This document shows, piece by piece, positions 25,644 through 34,530 of a stretch of DNA of 64,000 nucleotides. The notes under the pieces were generated by a model, which was not told the DNA's origin, did no database searches, and saw only the letters and a program-made list of their open reading frames with translations. Location of the stretch: positions 3,696,001 through 3,760,000 of the forward strand of contig NZ_CP029550.1 of NCBI RefSeq assembly GCF_003173715.1, read 5' to 3'. Every line of letters begins with the position of its first letter. Within the stretch, counting starts at the first letter, position 1. Source of the stretch: Methylobacterium durans (lineage in GTDB: Bacteria; Pseudomonadota; Alphaproteobacteria; Rhizobiales; Beijerinckiaceae). The translations under genes were made by a program, and so were the position numbers.

Positions 25644-26621
25644 TCAGAGCTCGAGCTGGTAGGTGACGGGTATCCAGCGGTAGGCGGCTCCGGCACGGAC
25701 GACGTAACCGAGCGACGGGAAGCTGGTGTGATAGCCGGCGATCACCAGATCCTCGCTCGCGGCCATGTCGTAGATCCGCCGCCGGGTCGCCGCTCCCGCG
25801 TCCTTGTCCATGTCGAATAGGGCGTGCCAATCGGGCCGGGCGAGCGATGCGACTTCGTGGTGGGCGCAGTCGCCCCAGATGAGAAGGCGCCGTCCCTCGC
25901 TCTCGACGTGGAAGGCGAGATGGCCTGGCGTGTGTCCGCCAGCCGCGAGCGCGGTGATTCCGGGGATGACCTCAGCTCCGGCCGTGATCAGTTCCGTGCG
26001 GCCGCGGAGGGGCAGCAGGTGGCTGCGAAACATGAGCGCGGACGTGAGCTCATTGCTCTCCGGCGGCGCCGCGAGCGGTGCGTCCATCGACCAGAACGCA
26101 TGCTCGGACGCCCCGACGATGATGCGTGCGTTCGGGAAGACGCACATGCCGGCTTCCATGAGCCCTCCGATATGGTCGGTGTGGCAGTGGGTGAGCACCA
26201 CGAGATCGATGGTGTCCGGCGCGCACCCCGCCCGCATCAGGCGCTCCCGAAGCCGTCCCCCCGCCGGACGCGGCACGAAGCCGACAGCGCCGTTGCCGGT
26301 ATCGAACAGGACGCGCTGCCGGCCGGTCTCGACGAGAACAGGCGTGAATCCCGGCCGGAAGCGGTCAGGGGGCAGGCGGTTCTCGCGCATCAGCGCCGCC
26401 ATCTCCGCGCGCTGCCGGCCTTCCCCCACGATCGGCCAGGGCCCCTCGATCAACGGCGATGCGTCCAGAAGCATCGTGACGGCGAATCGGCCCAGCCGGA
26501 ACCGGTAGATCCCCTCCGCCGAGCAGCCCGCAGCATCTGCGGCGGCAGCATCCGGTGTGCGTGCCATCGCGGCTGCGCCGAGCGCTGCTGCGGCAAGCTG
26601 CCTGCGTGTCGGTCCGTTCAT
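25644..26621 (-). CDS. Exported MBL-fold metallo-hydrolase
   Basis: 325 residues with a twin-arginine-like start (TRRQLAAAALGAAAMARTPD). The metallo-beta-lactamase fold shows VLTHCHTDHIGGLMEAGM (the HxHxDH metal motif, about residues 147-152), a distal GGHTPGHLAFHVESEGRRLL histidine and LLIWGDCAHHEV (metal-bridging Asp), with a final GYHTSFPSLGYV histidine. It is close to AHL-lactonase or arylsulfatase-like MBL hydrolases; the substrate is unknown. It diverges from the AraC-type regulator at 26710, a likely regulatory pair. Confidence 0.85.
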   Translation of the reverse strand: MNGPTRRQLAAAALGAAAMARTPDAAAADAAGCSAEGIYRFRLGRFAVTMLLDASPLIEGPWPIVGEGRQRAEMAALMRENRLPPDRFRPGFTPVLVETGRQRVLFDTGNGAVGFVPRPAGGRLRERLMRAGCAPDTIDLVVLTHCHTDHIGGLMEAGMCVFPNARIIVGASEHAFWSMDAPLAAPPESNELTSALMFRSHLLPLRGRTELITAGAEVIPGITALAAGGHTPGHLAFHVESEGRRLLIWGDCAHHEVASLARPDWHALFDMDKDAGAATRRRIYDMAASEDLVIAGYHTSFPSLGYVVRAGAAYRWIPVTYQLEL

Positions 26622-26709
26622 CGGATCATCCCTCTTCCCGGCGCCGTCCGTCCGCCTATGCTCGCGGAGCGGCAGCGCTCGGGCTTAGCAGCCGGGGAGG
26701 GGAGCGGGA

Positions 26710-27510
26710 TTGTACGAACGTGCTGCCGATCCGGCCCACGGGCCGCTCTGGCATGTCGAGGGGGCGCACACCTTCTTCGCGGGGCCGCTCCGCTACAATG
26801 CGAGCCATCAGCACGGCGCGCCGGTCTTCCTGGCCGGGCTGCACGGGCCCTTCGGCCTCCGCCTGGGTGAGGGCCCTTGGCGGACATGCCGGGCCGCGAT
26901 GATCCCGGCCGGCACCGCGCACGAACTCGACGTCGGAGGCGACCCCCTGGCGGTGCTGTATGTCGAACCGACCGGCAAGGGTCCCAAGCTTCTCTCACGA
27001 CTGCTGCGGGGCGCGAGCGAGATCGACGGTGCCCTCGTCGGCCAGCCCGAAGGCGCGGGCCTGCTCAGGGAACTCTTCGAGAGCCGCACGGGCGCGGACA
27101 TGGCCGCGCCTGCCCTCGGCGACCTGATCGCCTTTGCGCGGCGCGGCGACGACCGCTCGCTCGATCCGAGGATCGTGCGAGCCGTCGCGCGCATGGCGCA
27201 CCTCTCCTGCGCCGCGCCGGCCACGATCCTCGCTGCAGAGGCCGGCTTGTCGATCTCCCGCTTCCAGCACCTGTTCACGCGCGAGACGGGCGTCCCCGTG
27301 CGGCGCTACCGCGCCTGGTTGCGGATGCGCGCGGCGATTGCCGAGATCGTCGCCGGCGCGAACTTCACCGCGGCCGCCCACGCGGCCGGCTTCGCCGACC
27401 AGCCGCATTTCGCGCACGACTTCCGCCGAACTTTCGGAGCGCCGGCCTCGGCCAGCCTTCTCCATATCCGCAGGCCGACACCGGGCCGACGGACGTCGAT
27501 CGGGGGATGA
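26710..27510 (+). CDS. AraC/XylS family transcriptional regulator
   Basis: 266 residues. The start TTG 26710 follows GGAGCGGGA. The N-terminal ~100 residues look like a cupin-type ligand domain (HTFFAGPLRYNASHQHGAPV, AMIPAGTAHELDVGGDPLAV). The C-terminal ~100 residues carry two helix-turn-helix motifs: ILAAEAGLSISRFQHLFTRE and NFTAAAHAAGFADQPHFAHD, then FRRTFGAPASASL. It is divergent from the MBL hydrolase with an 88-base gap and probably controls it in response to that enzyme's substrate or product (inference). Confidence 0.9.
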   Translation: MYERAADPAHGPLWHVEGAHTFFAGPLRYNASHQHGAPVFLAGLHGPFGLRLGEGPWRTCRAAMIPAGTAHELDVGGDPLAVLYVEPTGKGPKLLSRLLRGASEIDGALVGQPEGAGLLRELFESRTGADMAAPALGDLIAFARRGDDRSLDPRIVRAVARMAHLSCAAPATILAAEAGLSISRFQHLFTRETGVPVRRYRAWLRMRAAIAEIVAGANFTAAAHAAGFADQPHFAHDFRRTFGAPASASLLHIRRPTPGRRTSIGG

Positions 27511-27531
27511 GATGTCCCGGTGGACGCCGGC

Positions 27532-27765
27532 TCAGGGTTGCGCCGAGGCCGCGCCGCGCATCGCGGCCAGCACGAAGACCCGTATCGCCGAGGACAGGTT
27601 CTGGCCGTCGCGGGCGGCGTCGATCTCGCCGATGAGGGCCTGGACCGAGAGCCCGCGGGCGCCCGCGATCTCGCGGAGCGCGTCCCAGAACGGCGCCTCC
27701 AGCGAGATGCTGGTGCGGTGTCCAGCGATCACGACCGAGCGCTTCGCGACGTAGATCGCGCTCAT
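27532..27765 (-). CDS. Ribbon-helix-helix domain protein
   Basis: 77 residues. RTSISLEAPFWDALREIAGA, followed by RGLSVQALIGEIDAARDGQN, is the RHH_4-type fold: a short beta strand (TSISLE), then two helices. The protein ends LSSAIRVFVLAAMRGAASAQ. RHH proteins usually bind DNA as dimers. The start overlaps the end of the DUF4169 gene by 4 bases, so both are translated together, after fumC on the same strand. The order fumC-DUF4169-RHH is one I associate with Hyphomicrobiales genomes. Target and role are unknown. Confidence 0.8.
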   Translation of the reverse strand: MSAIYVAKRSVVIAGHRTSISLEAPFWDALREIAGARGLSVQALIGEIDAARDGQNLSSAIRVFVLAAMRGAASAQP

Positions 27766-27953
27766 GCCTCCGGATCGTCGTTTCCGAGGCGGTGGCCCTC
27801 GTGACGGTCGCGCTCCAGGCTCTTGCGGGCCTCGGCCAGCGTCTTCGCTGTCTTGGGGCGCCCGAACAGGACGCGGTTCTGCGCGGCCTCCTCCGCCTTG
27901 GCCGCGCGCGCACGCGATTTCCGGGCTTGGCGGAGGTTGATGATCTCACCCAT
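27762..27953 (-). CDS. DUF4169 family small basic protein
   Basis: 63 residues, start ATG 27953. GEIINLRQARKSRARAAKAE at the N-terminus and NRVLFGRPKTAKTLAEARKS are the DUF4169 signature; the sequence is very rich in Arg, Lys and Ala and probably helical. The function is unknown; the charge would allow nucleic-acid or ribosome contact. It lies 60 bases downstream of fumC and overlaps the RHH gene. Confidence 0.82.
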   Translation of the reverse strand: MGEIINLRQARKSRARAAKAEEAAQNRVLFGRPKTAKTLAEARKSLERDRHEGHRLGNDDPEA

Positions 27954-28013
27954 GCCTGCCTCCTCGTCCTCGCGCGCGGCGCGGGGGACGTCCCGCGCCG
28001 CCCGATGCTGAAC

Positions 28014-29426
28014 CTATTCGGCGCCCGGCGCCAGCATGTCCTCGGCGCGGACCACCCGGTCGAACTCGGCCTCCGTGACGTGGCCGAGACGGAGGGCCTC
28101 CTCCTTCAGGGTGGTGCCGTTCTTGTGCGCGGTCTTGGCGATCTCGGCGGCCTTGTCGTAGCCGATCGAGGGCGCGAGCGCCGTGACCAGCATGAGCGAG
28201 CGGCTCATCAGGTCGGCGATGCGCTCCTCGTTCGGCTTGATGCCGACGACGCAATTGTCCGCGAAGCTGATCGCGGCATCGGCGAGGAGCCGGATCGACT
28301 GCAGCACCGCGTTGGCGATGACGGGCTTGAACACGTTCAGCTCGAAATGGCCCTGGCTGCCGGCAAAGGACACGGTGGTGCCGTTGCCGATCACCTGCGT
28401 GCAGACCATCGTCAGCGCCTCGGCCTGGGTCGGGTTGACCTTGCCGGGCATGATCGAGGAGCCGGGCTCGTTCTCGGGCAGCGCGATCTCGCCGAGGCCG
28501 GAGCGCGGCCCGGATCCCATCAGGCGGATGTCGTTGGCGATCTTGAACAGGCCGGCGGCGAGCGAGGACAGCGCGCCCTGCGCGAAGACGAGGGCGTCGT
28601 GGCTCGCCAGCGCCTCGAACTTGTTGTCGGCCGAGGTGAATCCGAGGCCGGTCAGCTCCGCCACCTTCGCCGCGAAGGCGTCGGCGAATTTCGGATGGGC
28701 GTTGAGGCCGGTCCCCACCGCCGTGCCGCCCTGGGCGAGCGCCAGCAATCCCGGCATCGTCGCGGCCACGCGCGCGCCGCCGAGCGCCACCTGCGCGGCG
28801 TAGCCCGAGAATTCCTGGCCGAGGGTGACGGGGGTCGCGTCCTGCAGGTGCGTGCGGCCGATCTTGACGACGCTCGCGAAGGCCGTCGCCTTGGCATCGA
28901 GCGCGCCGTGAAGGTGCGTCAGCGCCGGCATCAGGCGGTCGTTGATCTCGCGGGCGGCCGCGATGTGCATCGCGGTCGGGAAGGTGTCGTTCGAGGACTG
29001 GCCGCGGTTGCAATGGTCGTTCGGGTGGACCGGCGACTTGCCGCCGCGCTGGCCGCCGAGCCGCTCGTTGGCGAGGCTCGCGATCACCTCGTTGGCATTC
29101 ATGTTGGATTGCGTGCCCGAGCCCGTCTGCCAGACGACGAGGGGGAACTCGTCGTCGTAGGCGCCCGCCACCACGTCGGCAGCCGACTCGGCGATCGCGT
29201 CGGCGATCCGGGGTTCGAGGACGCCCAGATCCTTGTTCACGAGGGCCGCCGCCTGCTTCACGAGGCCGAGGGCGTGGACGAGGGGCGCGGGCATCCGCTC
29301 GGTGCCGATCTTGAAATTCTGGATCGAGCGTTGCGTCTGCGCGCCCCAGTAGCGGTGCGCCGGAACCTCGATCGGCCCGAACGTGTCGGATTCCGTGCGG
29401 GTGGCAATCTCGGTCTGCGGCGACAT
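28014..29426 (-). CDS. fumC: Class II fumarate hydratase FumC
   Basis: 470 residues; converts fumarate to L-malate in the citric acid cycle without an iron-sulfur cluster. The start ATG 29426 ([20 protein letters not shown]) is chosen by homology; the frame is open much further upstream but out of family. Motifs: [75 protein letters not shown], and the signature [17 protein letters not shown] with the catalytic serine loop. Length and motifs are complete. It is divergent from the P450 gene. Confidence 0.97.
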   Translation of the reverse strand: MSPQTEIATRTESDTFGPIEVPAHRYWGAQTQRSIQNFKIGTERMPAPLVHALGLVKQAAALVNKDLGVLEPRIADAIAESAADVVAGAYDDEFPLVVWQTGSGTQSNMNANEVIASLANERLGGQRGGKSPVHPNDHCNRGQSSNDTFPTAMHIAAAREINDRLMPALTHLHGALDAKATAFASVVKIGRTHLQDATPVTLGQEFSGYAAQVALGGARVAATMPGLLALAQGGTAVGTGLNAHPKFADAFAAKVAELTGLGFTSADNKFEALASHDALVFAQGALSSLAAGLFKIANDIRLMGSGPRSGLGEIALPENEPGSSIMPGKVNPTQAEALTMVCTQVIGNGTTVSFAGSQGHFELNVFKPVIANAVLQSIRLLADAAISFADNCVVGIKPNEERIADLMSRSLMLVTALAPSIGYDKAAEIAKTAHKNGTTLKEEALRLGHVTEAEFDRVVRAEDMLAPGAE

Positions 29427-29555
29427 CGTGGCCTCTACGTCTCGGTTTGCGCCGCACCTACTTACGGCAGGCGTTCTTAAATCGCGATGGCGGTTTTCGA
29501 CCCGCCTGACAAACCGCGCCGCCTGTTTCGGCGGTGCAAAACCGAACGAGGCTGG

Positions 29556-30944
29556 ATGCAGAGCCTGACCATCAGCCCGCCGGATGCGCGCTTCCGCCCG
29601 AAGGTCCCGCCGCCCCTGCGGGAGCCGCTCGGCCTGTTCGCCTTCCTGAGGGCCGCCCGCGCGAACCCGATCACGACCTGGATGGAGGACCATTTCACCG
29701 CGCCCGTGGTGGCGGGCGAGGGCGCCATGGGGCGCGTGACGGTGGTGAGCGACCCGGACCTGATCCGGTACCTCTTCGTCGAGAACGCCCGCAATTACCG
29801 CAAGGACGACCTGCAGCGGCGTGTCCTCGCGCCGGGTCTCGGCAACGGGCTCCTCACGGCCGAGGGTGACGAGTGGCGGCTGCAGCGGCGCACGCTGGCG
29901 CCGATCTTCAACGCGCGCACCGTCGAGGGCTTCGCGCCGGCCATGAACGCGGCGGGCGCCCGGATCGCGCGGCGACTCGCCCGGCGCGACGGGATGCGGG
30001 TCGACGTGGCACTCGAGATGACGCGGGCGACCCTCGACGTCCTTGAGCGGACGATCTTCACCCACGGTCTGCCGAGCGACCCGGACGCCCTCGGGCGCGC
30101 CATCACCCGCTTTCTGGAGGCGGTCGGGCCGATCGACCCGCTCGACGTGTTCGGGGTGCCCGCGATGGTGCCGCGGATCGGGCGGCTGCGAGCCCGTCCG
30201 GCCATACGCTTCTTCGCCGAGGTGGTGGACGCGCTGATCGACCGGCGCCGCGATCTGATGGAGGCGGGCGCAGCGCCGCAGGACCTGCTGACCCTGCTGC
30301 TCGCCGCCCAGGACCCGGAGACCGGGAAGGGGCTCACGGATCTCGAGGTGAAGGCCAACATCGTCACCTTCATCGCGGCCGGCCACGAAACCACGGCGAA
30401 CGCCCTGACCTGGGCGCTCTACTGCCTGTCGCAGGACGGAGCCGCGCGCGCGCGGTTGGAGGCCGAGGTCGACGCGGCGGCCGGGCAGGACGGCTTCCAC
30501 TACCCGGACCTGCCCTTCACGAAGGCGGTGATGGAGGAGGCGATGCGCCTGTTCCCGCCGGTGCCCTTCATGAGCCGCCAGGCGATCCGCGACGACCGGA
30601 TCGGGCGCATCAAGATCCCACGCGGCTCGCTGGTGATGGTGGCGCCCTACGTGCTCCACCGCCACCGGACGCTCTGGGATGACCCCGACGCCTTCGTGCC
30701 GGAGCGCTTCCTCGGGCCCGCGCGTCAATCGATCTCGCGCTACGCCTACCTGCCCTTCGGGGCGGGCCCGCGCGTCTGCATCGGCCAGAGCTTCTCGCTG
30801 CAGGAACAGGTCATCCTGCTGGCGCACGCGGTGCGCGCGATGCGATTCACCCTGCCGCCGGACCACGCGCCGGTGACGCCGCTCCACCGCGTGACGCTGC
30901 GGCCGGAGCACGGGCTGAGGATGCAGGTCGAGCGGAGGGGGTAG
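29556..30944 (+). CDS. Cytochrome P450
   Basis: 462 residues from ATG 29556, which has AACGAGG about 8 bases upstream; an ATG at 29487 is open but lacks a site. All P450 landmarks are present: I-helix [13 protein letters not shown]-helix ExxR in [14 protein letters not shown], the PERF region ([12 protein letters not shown]), and the heme loop [18 protein letters not shown] with the ligand at about Cys408. No redox partner is fused or adjacent. The sequence resembles bacterial fatty-acid or alkane-type P450s, but the substrate cannot be stated. A copy of the dispersed repeat follows. Confidence 0.9.
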   Translation: MQSLTISPPDARFRPKVPPPLREPLGLFAFLRAARANPITTWMEDHFTAPVVAGEGAMGRVTVVSDPDLIRYLFVENARNYRKDDLQRRVLAPGLGNGLLTAEGDEWRLQRRTLAPIFNARTVEGFAPAMNAAGARIARRLARRDGMRVDVALEMTRATLDVLERTIFTHGLPSDPDALGRAITRFLEAVGPIDPLDVFGVPAMVPRIGRLRARPAIRFFAEVVDALIDRRRDLMEAGAAPQDLLTLLLAAQDPETGKGLTDLEVKANIVTFIAAGHETTANALTWALYCLSQDGAARARLEAEVDAAAGQDGFHYPDLPFTKAVMEEAMRLFPPVPFMSRQAIRDDRIGRIKIPRGSLVMVAPYVLHRHRTLWDDPDAFVPERFLGPARQSISRYAYLPFGAGPRVCIGQSFSLQEQVILLAHAVRAMRFTLPPDHAPVTPLHRVTLRPEHGLRMQVERRG

Positions 30945-30997
30945 GGCAGGCGAGAGGCGCCGTTCTGCCAGCCGGATCCGGCGCTGCGACGGTCACG

Positions 30998-31120
30998 GAC
31001 CGGGCGCGGGCCTCCTCCCGTTCGGGAGAGGGACAGGGGCGCAGGTCCTTCCGAAGAGGTCGCATCCCTCACCCGGTCGGCTTCCGCCGACTCAGACATC
31101 CCGGACGGGAGAGGTGGGAG
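30998..31120 (-). repeat. Dispersed palindromic intergenic repeat, copy 2 (reverse orientation, composite)
   Basis: Read on the reverse strand from 31120: CCTCCCACCTCTCCCGTCCG, then GAGTCGG...AGCCGACCGGGTGAGGGA and GCGACCTCTTCGGA, colinear with copies 1 and 4. An extra CTCCCGTTCGGGAGAG stem at 31014-31030 suggests a composite of two units. It fills the gap between the convergent P450 and sspB genes. Confidence 0.72.
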
Positions 31121-31122
31121 GC

Positions 31123-31752
31123 TCAGCTCTTCTTGCGGAAGGCGTCGAGGCTGACGACTTCGGCGCCCGTGTCGGCGCCCTCGCCATCGCCCTCCTTGCG
31201 GGCGGCGGGCTTGGATTCCTCGGTCTTGCCCTGGCCCGGAGCGGAGGGAAGGGCGGGGACGACCTTCGGGGCGCCGTTGCTGATCGCGGCAAGTCCGCCG
31301 GCCTTCGGCTTCGTCTCGCTGGGCTCGGAGGCGGCGCCGCGCGGGCCGGGCTTCGCCGGGGCAGCCGGTGCCTCCTCCTCGGCGAGTTCGGACCCCTCGC
31401 TGAGGTCGAACTTGAGGCCGAACTGAACGGACGGGTCGAAGAAGCCGGTCAGCGCGTCGAAGGGGACGAGCAGCCGCTCGGGCACGCCCGAGAAGGACAG
31501 GCCGACCTCGAAGGAATGCTCGGTGACGCCGAGGTCCCAGAACTGGTGCTGCAGAACGATCGTCATGTCCTGCGGGTACTTCTCGCGCAGGCGTTGCGAC
31601 ATCCGGACGCCGGGCGCCTCGGTTCGGAACGACACGTAGAAATGATGCTCGCCGGCGAGCCCCTCCCGGGCCGCGTCCGTGAGCACCTTGCGGACCACGC
31701 CGCGCAGGGCATCCTGCACCAGGAGATCGTAACGGATCAGGTCGTCTGCCAT
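31123..31752 (-). CDS. sspB: SspB family ClpXP adaptor (alphaproteobacterial type)
   Basis: 209 residues, start ATG 31752 (ADDLIRYDLLVQDALRGVVR). The SspB core spans about residues 1-130: HHFYVSFRTEAPGVRMSQRL, REKYPQDMTIVLQHQFWDLG, FEVGLSFSGVPERLLVPFDA, LTGFFDPSVQFGLKFDL. A ~70-residue Ala/Pro/Glu-rich linker leads to a conserved tail EVVSLDAFRKKS that in this family docks to ClpX. SspB delivers ssrA-tagged proteins to ClpXP. Here it lies directly downstream of the ssrA gene on the same strand, with a terminator between them. Confidence 0.9.
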   Translation of the reverse strand: MADDLIRYDLLVQDALRGVVRKVLTDAAREGLAGEHHFYVSFRTEAPGVRMSQRLREKYPQDMTIVLQHQFWDLGVTEHSFEVGLSFSGVPERLLVPFDALTGFFDPSVQFGLKFDLSEGSELAEEEAPAAPAKPGPRGAASEPSETKPKAGGLAAISNGAPKVVPALPSAPGQGKTEESKPAARKEGDGEGADTGAEVVSLDAFRKKS

Positions 31753-31812
31753 CTGCGGTCGCTTTGCCCGGGCCACCTGCCGGCAGTGCCGCGCGGTCGG
31801 GCGCACCGGATG

Positions 31813-31849
31813 GAAAATCGAGTGGAGGCTTCTGTTGCCAGGTGCCTCC
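31813..31849 (-). terminator. Intrinsic terminator of ssrA
   Basis: On the reverse strand GGAGGC-N14-GCCTCC (31849-31824) is followed by ACTCGATTTTCC. It ends the tmRNA transcript before sspB. Confidence 0.6.
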
Positions 31850-32152
31850 GAACCCCGCCTAAACGATGCTAACCGCTAGGACTTTAGATCGGTTTTGGGG
31901 ACTGCTTACGCAGCCACCGCCACCGGAGCAAAGTTGTCGTTGGCAACTATTGCAATGGCCCGATAACGGCGGAACCATGCCGAGCGAAAGCTCAACCTTT
32001 ACGCCCTCGTCGATCCTATTTCGCCCCCGCCGAAACCCAACGCCGCTGCGTCCATAGGCCCTGGGTTCGGGTGGAGGCGCCGGGTACCGCCCCCGGGTCC
32101 GATAGGTTTATTGCGAAGAACGTTTATCGCCATAGCCGGTCTTGCGACCGGC
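31850..32152 (-). ncRNA. ssrA: Transfer-messenger RNA, permuted two-piece form (ssrA)
   Basis: In permuted alphaproteobacterial tmRNA the acceptor piece precedes the coding piece. On the reverse strand the acceptor piece ends with CGCCTCC-ACC at 32079-32070, and the coding piece begins GGGGGCGAAATAGGATCGAC at 32028. The two ends form a complete 7-pair acceptor stem (one G:U), with a ~41-base intervening loop (32069-32029) to be removed. The tag frame at 31944-31906 reads GCC AAC GAC AAC TTT GCT ... TAA, encoding ANDNFAPVAVAA. It rescues stalled ribosomes and marks the products for ClpXP. Boundaries outside these landmarks are approximate; the 5' end is set from the promoter. Confidence 0.93.
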
Positions 32153-32158
32153 AAGGGG

Positions 32159-32187
32159 AATATAGGGGGGATCGCTCCGGTTTTGAA
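32159..32187 (-). promoter_or_regulatory. Sigma-70-type promoter of ssrA
   Basis: On the reverse strand TTCAAA (32187-32182) and TATATT (32164-32159) are separated by exactly 17 bases, giving a start near 32152. It overlaps the start region of the divergent CPBP gene. Confidence 0.65.
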
Positions 32188-33004
32188 GCCCGATCGTAGC
32201 CCTCCGATCACGGATGATGCGCCGCCGGCCCCGGAGGGCTCCCTCGTCCGCCGGCTGGGCTCCGGCTTCCTGCGCCTCCTCGGCCTCGCCGCCGCCGTCA
32301 TCCTCTATCTCGGCGTGGCCAAGATCCTGGCGATTCTCGCGGTGCGGGTGGGCGCGGACCTGATCGAGGGAATCGATCCGCTCCTGCCCACGGACCGGCG
32401 GCCGAACATCGGCGCGGCGAGCTTCGCCCGGCGCGAGCTCGCCGCCGACATCCTGCTCCAGGTCAACCTCGCCATCCTGGTTCTCCTGACCGCGATCTGG
32501 CGCCAGGGGGCGGGCTGGCGCGCGCGCCTCGCCCTCGACCGGACAGGACCGAACGGCATGCGGGCGCGCCACCTGCTCCTGATCCTGCTCTTCTGGCCCG
32601 TCCTGCACATCACCTGGGTCACCGGCACGGCGGAGGCGTTCGGCGCCACCTTCGCGCACGGGGTGAAGCTCTCGCCGACCCTGAGCGCGGCCGCCGTCGC
32701 GGCCTGGCTCGCCTACGTCGTGATCGTGGCGCCGGCGGCCGAGGAACTCCTGATCCGCGGCGAGATCTTCGCGCAGGCCCGCGGCTTCCTGCCGCCCGCA
32801 GCGGCGATCCTCGTGACCGCCCTCCTGTTCGCCCTGGCCCATGTCTCGGCCTGGGGGCTCGCGCGGCCGGTCTCCCTCCTGCCGCTCGCGCTCATGCTCG
32901 GCTGGCTGCGCTGGCGGACCGGGCGGCTCTGGCCCTGCATCGCCCTGCACGGATGGAGCAACCTCGCGCTCATCGCCTACGTGCTCTGGCCGGCGGCCGG
33001 GTGA
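32183..33004 (+). CDS. CPBP family intramembrane protease (CAAX/Abi type)
   Basis: About 273 residues with six to eight hydrophobic segments. The CPBP active-site motifs are present: APAAEELLIRGEIFAQARG (the EExxxR motif), FALAHVSAWGLAR (metal-binding His) and GRLWPCIALHGWSNLALIAY (second His). Such membrane metallo-endopeptidases process prenylated or membrane substrates, or confer bacteriocin immunity; the substrate here is unknown. The start is uncertain: TTG 32183 follows AGGGGGGATC; a longer frame to 32111 would run into the tmRNA acceptor piece and is rejected. Confidence 0.83.
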   Translation: MKPDRSPPITDDAPPAPEGSLVRRLGSGFLRLLGLAAAVILYLGVAKILAILAVRVGADLIEGIDPLLPTDRRPNIGAASFARRELAADILLQVNLAILVLLTAIWRQGAGWRARLALDRTGPNGMRARHLLLILLFWPVLHITWVTGTAEAFGATFAHGVKLSPTLSAAAVAAWLAYVVIVAPAAEELLIRGEIFAQARGFLPPAAAILVTALLFALAHVSAWGLARPVSLLPLALMLGWLRWRTGRLWPCIALHGWSNLALIAYVLWPAAG

Positions 33005-33087
33005 GGCGGGCACAGCGAGGATAACCCGGCCGCGCGCCTCGTCAGGGCCGGCACGGCGGGCTAGACCGGGCGCGGAGGCAGAGCCCG

Positions 33088-33882
33088 ATGGACGCCTATC
33101 ACCAGCTTCTGCGCCGCATCCTCGACGAGGGCGTGCGCAAAGAGGACCGCACCGGCACCGGCACGCTCTCCGTGTTCGGTCACCAGATGCGCTTCGATCT
33201 CGGCCAGGGCTTCCCCCTCGTCACGACGAAGCGGTTGCATCTGCGCTCGATCATCCACGAGCTGCTCTGGTTCCTGGCCGGCGACACCAACGTGCGCGCC
33301 CTCCAGGCCGAGGGCGTGACGATCTGGGACGAGTGGGCCGACGCCGAGGGCGAGCTCGGCCCGGTCTACGGCAAGCAGTGGCGCTCCTGGCAGAAGCCCG
33401 GCGGCGGCACCGTCGACCAGATCGCCGAAATCGTCGCCGAGATCCGCCGCAACCCGGATTCGCGCCGCCTGATCGTCTCGGCCTGGAACCCGGCGGATCT
33501 CGACCGGATGGCGCTCGCCCCCTGCCACTGCCTGTTCCAGTTCTACGTCGCCGAGGGGCGGCTCTCCTGCCAGCTCTACCAGCGCTCGGCGGACGCCTTC
33601 CTCGGCGTGCCCTTCAACATCGCGAGCTACGCGCTGCTGACGCAGATGGTCGCGCAGGTGACGGGGCTGGCGCCGGGCGATTTCGTCCACACCTTCGGCG
33701 ACGCGCACCTCTACCTGAACCACCTGGAGCAGGCGCGCCTGCAACTCACCCGTGAGCCTCGCCCGCTGCCGCGCCTGCGGCTCGACCCCGCGGTGCGCGA
33801 GCTCTCGGATTTCCGCTTCGCGCATGTGGCGATCGAGGGATACGAGCCGCACCCTGCGATCTCCGCGCCCGTGGCGGTCTGA
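33088..33882 (+). CDS. thyA: Thymidylate synthase ThyA
   Basis: 264 residues, the same size as the E. coli enzyme. It methylates dUMP to dTMP using methylene-tetrahydrofolate. Motifs: [19 protein letters not shown] sequence near the N-terminus, [39 protein letters not shown] with the nucleophile Cys146, and [40 protein letters not shown]. folA follows 15 bases later, giving the classic thyA-folA pair in which DHFR recycles the dihydrofolate that ThyA makes. Confidence 0.98.
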   Translation: MDAYHQLLRRILDEGVRKEDRTGTGTLSVFGHQMRFDLGQGFPLVTTKRLHLRSIIHELLWFLAGDTNVRALQAEGVTIWDEWADAEGELGPVYGKQWRSWQKPGGGTVDQIAEIVAEIRRNPDSRRLIVSAWNPADLDRMALAPCHCLFQFYVAEGRLSCQLYQRSADAFLGVPFNIASYALLTQMVAQVTGLAPGDFVHTFGDAHLYLNHLEQARLQLTREPRPLPRLRLDPAVRELSDFRFAHVAIEGYEPHPAISAPVAV

Positions 33883-33897
33883 GGGGCGATCCGGCAC

Positions 33898-34401
33898 ATG
33901 GCAGGCACGCTCCCCCGCATCACCCTGGTCGTCGCGGTGGCCCGCAACGGCGTCATCGGCCGCGACAACGACATGGCGTGGCGCCTGCGCAGCGACCTGC
34001 GCCGCTTCAAGGCCCTGACCCTCGGCAAGCCGATCCTGATGGGGCGGAAGACCTTCCAGTCCCTCGGGCGGCCCCTGCCGGGGCGGGCCAACCTCGTGCT
34101 GACGCGCGATCCCGCCTACGCGGCCGAGGGCGCCACCGTGGTGCGCGACTGGACGGCTGCGCTCGCCGCGGCGGGTGCGGCACCGGAGCTGATGGTCGTC
34201 GGCGGGGGCGAGATCTACGCCATCGCCCTGCCGCATGCCGACCGCATCCACCTCACCGAGGTCGATGCCGCCCCCGCGGGCGACACCCTGTTCCCCGCCT
34301 TCGACCGGTCCGCATTCCGGGAGACCCTGCGCGAGGCGCATGCGGCGGGCGAGCACGACGAGCACGCCTTCACCTTCATCGATCTGGAGCGCGTCCGCTG
34401 A
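33898..34401 (+). CDS. folA: Dihydrofolate reductase FolA
   Basis: 167 residues; reduces dihydrofolate to tetrahydrofolate with NADPH. Motifs: LVVAVARNGVIGRDNDMAWR (substrate-loop start; the usual LPW is seen as MAW), LRRFKALTLGKPILMGRKTF, SLGRPLPGRANLVLTRDPAY, and MVVGGGEIYAIALPHADRIH, LTEVDA. It sits directly after thyA. The M-A-W in place of L-P-W in the Met20 loop is a noticeable variant worth recording for antifolate response, but it is not evidence of loss of function. Confidence 0.94.
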   Translation: MAGTLPRITLVVAVARNGVIGRDNDMAWRLRSDLRRFKALTLGKPILMGRKTFQSLGRPLPGRANLVLTRDPAYAAEGATVVRDWTAALAAAGAAPELMVVGGGEIYAIALPHADRIHLTEVDAAPAGDTLFPAFDRSAFRETLREAHAAGEHDEHAFTFIDLERVR

Positions 34402-34530
34402 GGCGGGCCCCGCGCCTCGGTACTCTGTCGCGTCCGCCGAGACCCGCATCTTAATCCCGCGTGGAGCATGGGCACCGCGTCGCGGTTGTCTTCACGGGAG
34501 GAAGTGCCCACCTCCCGCCTCGGGAGCGAG

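Noticed and set aside
27792..29480. Long forward open frame of 562 codons opposite fumC
   Set aside because: It lies antisense to the fully conserved fumC gene and is Arg/Gly/Asp-rich without any domain; it is a high-GC codon-use artefact.
29427..30911. Upstream extension of the fumC frame to 30911
   Set aside because: The family begins at ATG 29426; the extension is Arg-rich shadow sequence opposite the P450 gene.
31866..32057. Forward 63-codon frame over the tmRNA gene
   Set aside because: It is antisense to the tag and acceptor regions of ssrA.
32111..32182. Longer start for the CPBP protease gene
   Set aside because: It would overlap the tmRNA acceptor piece and its promoter, and has no ribosome binding site.
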